Shown: one piece after another, positions 8,870-16,086 of the stretch
Numbering within the stretch: the first letter of the stretch is position 1
Layout: the number at the start of each line of letters is the position of its first letter
DNA from: SYAN01 sp049459795
Lineage (GTDB): Bacteria; Actinomycetota; Actinomycetes; Nanopelagicales; Nanopelagicaceae
Direction of reading: 5' to 3'
DNA: 34,221 nucleotides
Assembly: GCA_049459795.1 (NCBI GenBank)
Contig: JBMUDS010000009.1
Location: 1 to 34,221, forward strand
Notes under the pieces: model-generated
What the model was told of the DNA's origin: nothing
The model's input: the letters and a program-made list of their open reading frames with translations, nothing else
Databases searched by the model: none
Program-made: the position numbers and the translations under genes

Positions 8870-8875
8870 ATTTTA
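8870..8875 (-). promoter_or_regulatory. -10 box (TAAAAT) of sepF, leaderless
   Basis: TAAAAT on the minus strand is one base from the TATAAT consensus. It ends 6 bases before the sepF ATG at 8863. No Shine-Dalgarno sequence is present, so a leaderless sepF-yggT transcript is likely in addition to the upstream message. Confidence 0.55.
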
Positions 8876-8881
8876 AGTGGT

Positions 8882-9565
8882 CTACTCGCGGCGACCCAGG
8901 ATTGAACTGCCCAGCCGGATATGTGTCGCACCATGGGCCAGGGCAATGGAATAGTCATCGCTCATTCCGGCTGAGATTGCAGAAGCCGTGGGGGCGATTT
9001 CCATCACTCTGGCGCTGAGCGATTGCACCGTCACGAATGCCTTCTCTACATCTGCCGGAGTGATCCCAGGAAAATGAGGTGCAATGCCCATAACGCCAAG
9101 AAAATTCTCGCCAAATCTCTTCGAAATGGCCGAGACGTGTCGGTCGAGATCGGTTTGATCGATTCCCGACCGCTTCGAATCCACCTCTTCGCCTTCGCGT
9201 GGCGGATCAAGATTGATCTGCAAGAAGACCTTCTTCGATACTTCCAACCGATCGATGACTCTCATCGAATCGACCGAATGGATCACATCTGCATATCGAT
9301 TGAGAACCGATGTCTTGTTGCTCTGTATCCCACCTTGGAAATGCCAGGTGATATGACTATCCATCGCTGGATCGATAGCCTCCCGTTTCTGTACCAATTC
9401 TTGGACCCGATTCTCGCCGAAATGTCGCTCGCCCAAGGTGTAGAGGATCTCTATATCCGATAGCGGAAAGTTCTTCGTCACCACAATCAAGGTGATCTGG
9501 CTTCCGATCTCGGCGCGTATTTGAGTCAAGCGTCGCTCAATCTCGCGAAGTCGTGACTCATTCAT
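8882..9565 (-). CDS. yggS: YggS/PLPBP-family pyridoxal-phosphate homeostasis protein
   Basis: It is a PLP-binding protein with an alanine-racemase-like barrel and no known enzymatic activity, involved in vitamin B6 and amino-acid homeostasis. The product is 227 residues. K31 in LIVVTKNFP is the expected Schiff-base lysine. HFGENRVQEL, WHFQGGIQSNK, MGIAPHFPG, the serine-rich SAGMSDDYSIAL and the terminal THIRLGSSILG are family hallmarks. WHFQGGIQSNK is usually WHFIGxLQxNK, so it varies slightly. I chose ATG at 9565; the alternative in-frame TTG at 9604 would overlap pgeF. It sits between pgeF and sepF, the usual place in Actinobacteria. Confidence 0.93.
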   Translation of the reverse strand: MNESRLREIERRLTQIRAEIGSQITLIVVTKNFPLSDIEILYTLGERHFGENRVQELVQKREAIDPAMDSHITWHFQGGIQSNKTSVLNRYADVIHSVDSMRVIDRLEVSKKVFLQINLDPPREGEEVDSKRSGIDQTDLDRHVSAISKRFGENFLGVMGIAPHFPGITPADVEKAFVTVQSLSARVMEIAPTASAISAGMSDDYSIALAHGATHIRLGSSILGRRE

Positions 9566-9593
9566 ATTAGGTTGACCACTTCCTAAACAATAA

Positions 9594-10397
9594 CTACCAG
9601 GCAACGATCATTGCTTGTCGTCCAGTATTGCCGCTACCACTCCTGTTGGACCTCCTGTAGGAGAAGTAGTCGTCATCACATGAGACGCACTCACGACTCT
9701 CACCGAACCAAGTCCACGTGATTCCTCGACTTTCCAAGATCGAGATGACTCCAGCTGCCACATCTAGTTTTCGATCCTGCTCGGACCACACGGTAGTCGG
9801 ATATTTCGAACTGACGGCGTGGAAAACCTCCAATCTGTTCGGATAACAGTCACCACAGATGGACGGTCCTATGAAGGCACGGAGCGAAGTCAACGCCACA
9901 TGAGCGGAGATAGCATCCAAGGCCGATTCAGTCATGCCAGCAAGTAGGCCATCCCGACCGATATGAACTGCGGCCATCAGGTTCTCAGCAACGATGATGA
10001 GTGGAACGCAATCTGCCACCTGCACCGCGAGTCCGATATTCGCTCTCACCGCTTGATCAATGGACTGATCCGGCTCGAACAAGAAGATGCCATCGCATCT
10101 CACTCCATCTAAGGAGATCTCTGCCGATTGCTGATCGGGCTTCGGTACGGAGTTCAAGCGAACCATCCGCGCACTATGCACCTGGTCCATGTAAAGGATC
10201 TCTTTAAGGCCGATCGCTTCGCGAACCACGTTGCGATTGGAAAGGACTGACTCCTTCGTATCGCCGACCTTCAAACCAAGATTGAGTCGATCATAGGGCG
10301 GTTCAGAGAACCCAATCGGTCTTCTACTCCCCAAGAATTCAAGCGGCGCTGAAGCAGGGTGGAATCCTGAGCGATTGGTACACCACACTCGAGCCAT
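9594..10397 (-). CDS. pgeF: YfiH/PgeF-family peptidoglycan-editing or purine nucleoside phosphorylase-like protein
   Basis: The family (formerly multicopper polyphenol oxidase, now linked to purine nucleoside cleavage and, in E. coli PgeF, to removal of mis-incorporated L-Ser from UDP-MurNAc) binds zinc through two His and one Cys. The product is 267 residues. The ligands are H74 in DQVHSARM, C130 in VADCVPL and H145 in VHIGRDGL. That last motif is usually HAGWRG, so the Trp-Arg pair is changed here to Arg-Asp. FIGPSICGDCY follows. The ATG at 10397 lies 22 bases after ftsZ, with TAGAGT 7 bases upstream, which suggests its own leaderless promoter. The precise reaction cannot be settled from sequence. 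Confidence 0.9.
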   Translation of the reverse strand: MARVWCTNRSGFHPASAPLEFLGSRRPIGFSEPPYDRLNLGLKVGDTKESVLSNRNVVREAIGLKEILYMDQVHSARMVRLNSVPKPDQQSAEISLDGVRCDGIFLFEPDQSIDQAVRANIGLAVQVADCVPLIIVAENLMAAVHIGRDGLLAGMTESALDAISAHVALTSLRAFIGPSICGDCYPNRLEVFHAVSSKYPTTVWSEQDRKLDVAAGVISILESRGITWTWFGESRECVSCDDDYFSYRRSNRSGSGNTGRQAMIVAW

Positions 10398-10404
10398 CTC
10401 ACGG

Positions 10405-10410
10405 ACTCTA
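10405..10410 (-). promoter_or_regulatory. -10 box (TAGAGT) of pgeF, leaderless
   Basis: TAGAGT on the minus strand fits TANNNT and lies 7 bases before the pgeF ATG at 10397, in the short gap after ftsZ. There is only a weak GAG as a possible ribosome site. It would let pgeF-yggS be expressed independently of ftsZ. Confidence 0.45.
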
Positions 10411-10419
10411 CTGTGGTGA

Positions 10420-11565
10420 CTATTTCATGAAGTCAGGGACGTCGATATCGTCTTCGCTCAGCAACTCTTCGAAGCGAACCCTCCGGCGCGGAGCACCCAA
10501 GTTCTCTTCATCCGTACCAGAGCCCATTGCGACGGCGATCGGATCGTTACTAGGAATCGGATCTGCCTTTCCCATGAGAGCGGCATTGTCAATGACGGGA
10601 ACTGCGACTCGTTTCGGTTCACCGCCTTCGAAGCCAGCAGCGATGACTGTAACTCGAACTTCGTCTCCTAAGGTGTCGTCGATCTGGGTACCGAAGATGA
10701 TGTTGGCATCGGGATGCGCGTACTTCGCGACCATCTCTGCGGCTTCGTGTACTTCGAAGAGACCAAGATCCGATCCGCCTGCGATGGAGAGCAAGACACC
10801 ATGGGCACCGTCAATCGAGGCTTCTAGCAGTGGTGATGAGACCGCAAGCTCTGCTGCCTTCGCAGCGCGTGATTCTCCACGAGCAGAACCGATTCCCATG
10901 AGTGCGGATCCTGCACCGCTCATCACACTCTTCACATCAGCGAAATCGAGATTGATCAGCCCTGGAGTCGTTATGAGATCGGTAATCCCTTGTACCCCAG
11001 AAAGCAAGACCTGGTCGGCACTTCTAAACGCCTCGACCAAACTAATCGAACGATCCGAGATGGAAAGCAAGCGATCATTAGGAATGATGATGAGAGTATC
11101 TACTTCACTTCGAAGGTTCTCTATACCTTCCTCAGCTTGTGCAGATCGACGTTTACCTTCGAATCCAAACGGCCTCGTCACGACACCGACAGTGAGTGCA
11201 CCGATCTCACGAGCTACTTTTGCGACGACTGGCGCCGCACCGGTTCCAGTACCACCACCTTCACCTGCGGTGATGAAGACCATGTCCGCACCACGAAGTA
11301 CCTCTTCGATCTCCGAGATGCTGTCGAGGGCGGCTTGCTTACCAATCTCTGGCGATGCTCCAGCACCAAGACCCTTCGTCAACTTGCGACCAATATCTAG
11401 TTTCACATCAGCATCACTCATGAAGAGGTCTTGCGAATCTGTATTGATCGCGATGAACTCCACACCTTTGAGTCCAGCTTCAATCATGCGATTGACTGCT
11501 TTGCCACCACCTCCACCGATGCCGATGACTTTGATGACTGCGAGATAGTTCTGCGGTGTGGCCAC
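10420..11565 (-). CDS. ftsZ: Cell division protein FtsZ
   Basis: FtsZ is the tubulin-like GTPase that forms the Z ring. The product is 381 residues with the usual N terminus VATPQNYLAVIKV. The nucleotide loop reads GIGGGGGK, with K22 where nearly all FtsZ have Asn. The tubulin signature GEGGGTGTG is at 101-109, and the T7 synergy loop NLDFADVKSVM is intact. A Pro/Asp-rich linker leads to the C-terminal peptide DDIDVPDFMK, the partner site for SepF and FtsW. I chose GTG at 11565 because AGAGG lies 6 bases upstream and it matches the family start; longer in-frame starts run into the leader hairpin. It lies 200 bp after ftsQ and so may have its own promoter. Confidence 0.97.
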   Translation of the reverse strand: MATPQNYLAVIKVIGIGGGGGKAVNRMIEAGLKGVEFIAINTDSQDLFMSDADVKLDIGRKLTKGLGAGASPEIGKQAALDSISEIEEVLRGADMVFITAGEGGGTGTGAAPVVAKVAREIGALTVGVVTRPFGFEGKRRSAQAEEGIENLRSEVDTLIIIPNDRLLSISDRSISLVEAFRSADQVLLSGVQGITDLITTPGLINLDFADVKSVMSGAGSALMGIGSARGESRAAKAAELAVSSPLLEASIDGAHGVLLSIAGGSDLGLFEVHEAAEMVAKYAHPDANIIFGTQIDDTLGDEVRVTVIAAGFEGGEPKRVAVPVIDNAALMGKADPIPSNDPIAVAMGSGTDEENLGAPRRRVRFEELLSEDDIDVPDFMK

Positions 11566-11583
11566 GATGCGCCTCTCAATGAG

Positions 11584-11606
11584 ACCCTCAAGTAAAACTC
11601 GAGGGT
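11584..11606 (-). promoter_or_regulatory. Stable hairpin in the ftsZ leader
   Basis: On the minus strand ACCCTCGAGT, a TTT loop and ACTTGAGGGT form a 10 bp stem with a single G.U pair. It ends 18 bases before the ftsZ GTG and 7 bases before the AGAGG ribosome site. It could act as an mRNA stabiliser, a protein site or a translation control element. It has no U tract beyond the loop, so it does not look like a terminator. Confidence 0.5.
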
Positions 11607-11709
11607 TACGTTCAATAGTGAGCGCAAAAGTAGAGAGGGTGATGGTGGGAGGCAAACACCGACACGATGCAAACTCTCAAGGTGAAGATCACTCTTTCAA
11701 TTGATATGC

Positions 11710-11745
11710 CGATTGATCTTCCGATTGATCTTCCGATTGATCTTC
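11710..11745. repeat. Three tandem 12-bp repeats between ftsQ and ftsZ
   Basis: The unit CGATTGATCTTC occurs three times without change at 11710, 11722 and 11734, with partial related sequence on the left side. It lies in the 200 bp gap between the ftsQ stop and the ftsZ leader, outside any coding frame. It may be a slippage product or a set of protein-binding sites near the ftsZ promoter. Confidence 0.8.
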
Positions 11746-11765
11746 CAATGGTGCAGGTGCACCTC

Positions 11766-12503
11766 TTATCGATTACTGACTATCGGCAATTGCGGATTGC
11801 TGAGATCAATGCGCAAAGCGGTGCGGTTGGCTTTCAATGAAGCCAATTGGAAGAGCACCAACTTCTTCTTCTCGACCTCTGCGAAGCTCCCCCAGGTGAT
11901 TCTCACACTTCTTGGCTCACTCTTTCCTCGAAATGGAACCAGGCTCTCTGTGATCAGGGTCGAGAGCGGTGTGACGATGATGAGATCGGTCGGCAGCTCC
12001 ACGTTGATGCGATCGAAGAGAGAGGCTGCCGCTATGCGATCGCTCTGATTCCCGCCTCTGATTTCGATTTTGGGTAAGCCTCGATACTCGGTAGCGAGGT
12101 CGCCTGGAAGATTGAAGAGAGCTCCATCTGCTGTCATGAATCTCTCTGGACTATTTGTCGCCACCATCCCGAGTTCGCGGACGATGAATTGAGGAATCTG
12201 CTCTCGGACGTCGAGCGCGACTGCACCACTGACCCAATTCCGAGTGAATTCCACCTCTCCGATCCATGTCTGCGTCTTCAGGGAACGTTCGATGGCGCGA
12301 CCATTGATGCGTGCTAGTGGGTCCCCGACTTCGATTCCAAGACCCGTCGAAGTGAGTTGAGCTTCTATCAGGGCGATGTTCTTCGGATCACTTGTCGAGA
12401 TGTTCACCGAAGTGATGGTGAGGAAAGAAGACCACCCGACGATGTAGACAAGTGCTCCTGTGACGATCAAGAGAAGGAGCGGGATCAGTCGCCGTGCTCG
12501 CAC
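11766..12503 (-). CDS. ftsQ: Cell division protein FtsQ/DivIB
   Basis: FtsQ is a bitopic membrane protein that links FtsL/FtsB to the septal synthase FtsWI. The product is 245 residues. It has a short basic cytoplasmic start (MRARR), one transmembrane helix (about 6-27), a POTRA domain (about 30-100, with LTITSVNISTSD and the helix IALIEAQL), and the extracytoplasmic FtsQ domain ending in the conserved-type strand NRTALRIDLSNP. It is short for an actinobacterial FtsQ because it lacks the long cytoplasmic extension. The GTG start lies 3 bases after the murC stop, and AGGAGA 8 bases upstream is a strong ribosome site within the murC end. Confidence 0.93.
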   Translation of the reverse strand: MRARRLIPLLLLIVTGALVYIVGWSSFLTITSVNISTSDPKNIALIEAQLTSTGLGIEVGDPLARINGRAIERSLKTQTWIGEVEFTRNWVSGAVALDVREQIPQFIVRELGMVATNSPERFMTADGALFNLPGDLATEYRGLPKIEIRGGNQSDRIAAASLFDRINVELPTDLIIVTPLSTLITESLVPFRGKSEPRSVRITWGSFAEVEKKKLVLFQLASLKANRTALRIDLSNPQLPIVSNR

Positions 12504-12506
12504 CGA

Positions 12507-13877
12507 TCACTTCTCCTCAAGGGCTTCAAGTATCAATCCGCCCATTTGAGTGACATCGCCAGCACCCAAAGTGAGGATGAGATCTCCTGGCTTCGCCCAG
12601 CCGACGACTTCGTCGACGACTTTCATACGATCAGAGAGGTGTTTGGCTCCCGGAGTCTTCATCGCAATCAGCGCGCTTGAGACTCCTTCGAGAGGCTCCT
12701 CGCCCGCACTGTAGATATCCATCAAGATGCAGTGATCCGCGCGTGCGAGTGCATCGGCGAATTGCTCGACGAATACGGCAGTCCGGCTGAAGCGATGTGG
12801 CTGGAAGACCACCGCCAACCTGCCCGCGCCCTGTGCCGCGAGGAATGATCGTGCGGAATTGATGGTTGCCTCGATCTCAGTCGGATGGTGGCCATAATCA
12901 TCTACGACAGTGATACCAGCGACACTTCCCTTGATCTCGAATCGTCGCGCTGTACCTCCGAATGCAGCGAGGGAGGTGATCACATCCTTTGCAGCGAGGC
13001 CCATCCCAATGGAAGTTGCGATGACCGCCACTGCATTAAGCACATTGTGAGTGCCAGGGATCGTCAATCTGAGTTCTCCCAAACTCTCCCCATGGAACGA
13101 GATCTGCGAGAGCGTTCCACTTCCCACTGACGTCAGATGAGTTATCCGAAGGTCGGCGCTCTTACTCACTCCATAACTGATTCGGCGCACTCCAGTAGGG
13201 ACGGGAAGAGAGGCCGCGTTGGCATCATCCTCACAGACCACGACAAGTTCTCGTGCCGTTGCGACAAACTGCGAAAAGAGGTCGAGCACTTCAGTAAGAG
13301 AGTGGAAGTTATCGACATGATCAAGTTCGATGTTGGTGACGATGGCTACATCAGGGCGATACTCGAGGAAAGAACCATCAGATTCATCTGCCTCGACGAC
13401 GAACTCAGGTCCACTCCCTTCCATCGCACTGGCTTGTAATGAAGCGATCTTCGAGCCGATCACAAATGAAGGCGATCGACCAAGGTCGAAGAGGAGTTGG
13501 GCGAACATCCCTGAGGTGGTCGTCTTCCCGTGTGTTCCGGCGACCGCAATCGAGTACTTTCCCGGCAGGAGTCGAGAAAGTGCACTCGCACGTCGGATCA
13601 CTTCGATGCCACTCGCACGGGCGGCGATCAACTCTGGATTGCTCTCTGCGATGGCGCTTGAGATGACTACAGAAGTGGCGCCAAGTACGTGATCAGCGCC
13701 ATGACCGATATAGATCGTGGCACCTCTATCTTGCAGGTTCTTCGTCGTTTCACTTTCTCTTTCGTCAGAGCCGCTGACGTGGAATCCCCGCTTCAGAAGA
13801 ATCTCTGCGATACCGCTCATTCCCGATCCTGCGATACCGATCATGTGGATCCTGCTGTCAGGCTCAAAATACTTCAT
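12507..13877 (-). CDS. murC: UDP-N-acetylmuramate--L-alanine ligase
   Basis: MurC adds the first amino acid, L-Ala, to UDP-MurNAc in an ATP-dependent cytoplasmic reaction. The product is 456 residues, normal for the family. The N-terminal Rossmann loop is HMIGIAGSGMSG (11-22). The ATP loop GTHGKTT is at 114-120, EADESDGSF carries the Mg-binding acids, NIELDHVDNF follows, and DDYGHHPTEI is the C-terminal MurC signature. ATG at 13877 overlaps the murG stop by 4 bp (ATGA), which implies translational coupling. No murB or ddl gene is beside it. Confidence 0.97.
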   Translation of the reverse strand: MKYFEPDSRIHMIGIAGSGMSGIAEILLKRGFHVSGSDERESETTKNLQDRGATIYIGHGADHVLGATSVVISSAIAESNPELIAARASGIEVIRRASALSRLLPGKYSIAVAGTHGKTTTSGMFAQLLFDLGRSPSFVIGSKIASLQASAMEGSGPEFVVEADESDGSFLEYRPDVAIVTNIELDHVDNFHSLTEVLDLFSQFVATARELVVVCEDDANAASLPVPTGVRRISYGVSKSADLRITHLTSVGSGTLSQISFHGESLGELRLTIPGTHNVLNAVAVIATSIGMGLAAKDVITSLAAFGGTARRFEIKGSVAGITVVDDYGHHPTEIEATINSARSFLAAQGAGRLAVVFQPHRFSRTAVFVEQFADALARADHCILMDIYSAGEEPLEGVSSALIAMKTPGAKHLSDRMKVVDEVVGWAKPGDLILTLGAGDVTQMGGLILEALEEK

Positions 13878-14905
13878 CGCGGTGCGTCCTCTCGTAAGAG
13901 GATGCGCAGTGCCATGATCTTCGTTGCTTCAAGATGTTGTACAGCATCGTCATCCGGTCTGAGTGTGAATGCTTCTTCTATGTGTGCGATCAACCACTCG
14001 CTGGTGAACTTCGAATCCTCGACTGAGATCGCCATTCCTTCATCGACCAGCGCCTTGGCGTTGACGAGCTGCTCGCCATTCCCATGGCCAAGCGGAACGA
14101 GTATCGCTCTCTTTCGCAATGCCCTGAGCTCTGCACAGGTGACAGCTCCGGCGCGAGCGATCACGAGAGCAGCCTCACGATATGCACCTGCCACGTCCTC
14201 GATAAAACCAACCGGCTGATAACCACGTCGCATCGAAACGTTTTCGAGTTGACCAAGGTTCTTATTGCCGACCGCGTGCACGATCTCAAGCGAAGGATCG
14301 AGGTCTGGGAGTGACTTCCAGATCACCTCATTGATGTGCATACTCCCTTGCGAACCACCCATCACCAAGACTTTTCTCGTCTCACGTCGGAGTGAGTGGG
14401 CTTCGTTTGCCAGATCGATGATCTCCTGCCGAAGTGGCATGCCGATTACTTCACATGACCATGCCTTACCGACACTTTCGAAGTTGGCAAAGCATGTGGC
14501 ACCAAGCGCCTTCCCTAAGCGATTAGCGAAACCAGGGAGTGCATTTGCTTCATGCAAGGTGATCGGGCGACCGAGGATCCGAGCAGCAAGGTAGATCGGC
14601 GTCGCGACATATCCACCGAAACCGACCACAACGTCCGATCGCCTGACGAGAGGTAGCGATTGCAGCAGTGCTAATGCCAACTTGAAGGGGAAGAGAAAGA
14701 GTGTCGGCCCGAGTCTTCGAGGTAATGGAACCTTGATGATCTTGTATCGCGGAAAATCGATCCGTAGCGCACGTTCTACCTCACTCGTGGAACCGACGAA
14801 AGTGATGATGGAATCAGGAGCGATTCTCTTGACCTCTTCTGCGACAGCGATCGCAGGACCGATATGGCCCATTGTTCCGCCTGCGGCGAAGAGGATGCGC
14901 TTCAT
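13874..14905 (-). CDS. murG: UDP-GlcNAc:lipid I N-acetylglucosaminyltransferase
   Basis: MurG transfers GlcNAc to lipid I to make lipid II on the inner face of the membrane. The product is 343 residues. The glycine-rich loop is GGTMGHIGPAIAVA, with Met in the variable position. GFGGYVATP and LHEANALPGFANR belong to the N-terminal domain. VMGGSQGSMHIN and RAGAVTCAELRALRKRAILVPL form the UDP-GlcNAc site. I chose ATG at 14905, which shares its A with the ftsW TGA; a GTG one codon earlier is equally possible. It is part of the continuous dcw run and couples to murC by a 4 bp overlap. Confidence 0.96.
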   Translation of the reverse strand: MKRILFAAGGTMGHIGPAIAVAEEVKRIAPDSIITFVGSTSEVERALRIDFPRYKIIKVPLPRRLGPTLFLFPFKLALALLQSLPLVRRSDVVVGFGGYVATPIYLAARILGRPITLHEANALPGFANRLGKALGATCFANFESVGKAWSCEVIGMPLRQEIIDLANEAHSLRRETRKVLVMGGSQGSMHINEVIWKSLPDLDPSLEIVHAVGNKNLGQLENVSMRRGYQPVGFIEDVAGAYREAALVIARAGAVTCAELRALRKRAILVPLGHGNGEQLVNAKALVDEGMAISVEDSKFTSEWLIAHIEEAFTLRPDDDAVQHLEATKIMALRILLREDAPR

Positions 14906-16086
14906 CACTTCTGAGAGTACTTGAGCGAACGCGAGACCTGACGAGTGATCTCGCCTCTCACTTCCTTATCTCGCATAGCGACGCCGAGAACGAGACCAAG
15001 AGCTGCAAGAGTCGCGATCAACGAGGAACCACCATAAGAGACCAAGGGAAGGGTGACGCCGATGACAGGGATGAGACCTGTCACGGAACCGATGTTGACC
15101 ACGATCTGTATCGCGAACCACAGCCCGACTCCTGAAACGAAGAATCGCTCGAGAAGAGTCTCTGATCTCAACGCGATCTTGAAGATAGATAGCAACATGA
15201 ATGCGAAGAGCGCAAGGATCGTCAATGTGCCGAAGAGTCCCATCTCCTCACCGACCACTGCGAAGATGAAATCGGTATGGGCCTCAGCGAGGTTTCCCCA
15301 CTTCTGCTTTCCCGCACCAAGCCCAGAGCCGAATATTCCACCCGAAGCAAGCCCCATGATCGAGTGCGCTGGTTGCCATCCCGCATTCTGATAATGCTCC
15401 TCAGAGAAGGGATCAAGGAGCGCCTTGATGCGGTAGATGCGATTGGACTGAGTCAGAATGAGAACTGTCGCCATCACTGCAAGAGCAGCGATGGCAACTA
15501 TGAACCATCGGAGTTGAACACCAGCGACAAAGAGCATCGCAGCAGCGATCGCAGCAAATACCAAAGCGGTTCCAAGGTCTCGACCGAGAAGGATCAAGGC
15601 CATCATCGCAATGATCCCCGGCAAGAGCTCTGTCGCTAACCGTCTTCCCGCATCGTTGGAATCTTGAACGCCATCAACGACTCGGGATTCATGACGCGCA
15701 AGGACTCCTGCGATCCAGAGGATCATTCCTAATTTGGCGAACTCGCTTGGCTGCATAGTGAAGCCGCCAAGGGAAATCCAGTTGGTATTGCCGTTCACTT
15801 CCTTTCCGATACCCGGAATCTGCGGCAGTGCCAGAGCTGTGATGGAGAGTAGGAGTGATAGCGATGAGATTCGCTTCAGGAACGCGAACGGAGCTCTAAA
15901 GAGGAAGAGTGAGATCAATACACCAACCGTGAAGAGGATCGCTTGTCGCCCTACGATCGCCACCGAAGAGCCAGACTCCTGGAGTGCCTTGACGCTCGAT
16001 GCAGAGAAGACCATCACAAGACCAAGGATTGAAATGAGGATTGTCGGCAGCGCCACTCCGTAGAAAATGACGATCGGGCGCTTCAT
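14905..16086 (-). CDS. ftsW: Septal peptidoglycan glycosyltransferase FtsW (SEDS family)
   Basis: FtsW polymerises lipid II at the septum together with FtsI. The product is 393 residues with about ten transmembrane segments. SEDS landmarks are NTNWISLGGFTMQPSEFAKL, GRDLGTALVF, the large periplasmic loop ending in GSGLGAGKQKWGNLAEAHTDFIFAVVGEE with the catalytic-type Asp in HTDF, and the terminal PLVSYGGSSL. The short C-terminal tail (MRDKEVRGEITRQVSRSLKYSQK) lacks the long cytoplasmic extension found in Mycobacterium. The start overlaps murD by ATGA. FtsW is favoured over RodA because of its position in the dcw cluster. Confidence 0.95.
   Translation of the reverse strand: MKRPIVIFYGVALPTILISILGLVMVFSASSVKALQESGSSVAIVGRQAILFTVGVLISLFLFRAPFAFLKRISSLSLLLSITALALPQIPGIGKEVNGNTNWISLGGFTMQPSEFAKLGMILWIAGVLARHESRVVDGVQDSNDAGRRLATELLPGIIAMMALILLGRDLGTALVFAAIAAAMLFVAGVQLRWFIVAIAALAVMATVLILTQSNRIYRIKALLDPFSEEHYQNAGWQPAHSIMGLASGGIFGSGLGAGKQKWGNLAEAHTDFIFAVVGEEMGLFGTLTILALFAFMLLSIFKIALRSETLLERFFVSGVGLWFAIQIVVNIGSVTGLIPVIGVTLPLVSYGGSSLIATLAALGLVLGVAMRDKEVRGEITRQVSRSLKYSQK

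Noticed and set aside
10427..11548. A 373-codon open frame on the plus strand
   Set aside because: It is fully antisense to ftsZ and has low-complexity Ser/Pro/Ala composition with no family motif, which is a codon-bias shadow.
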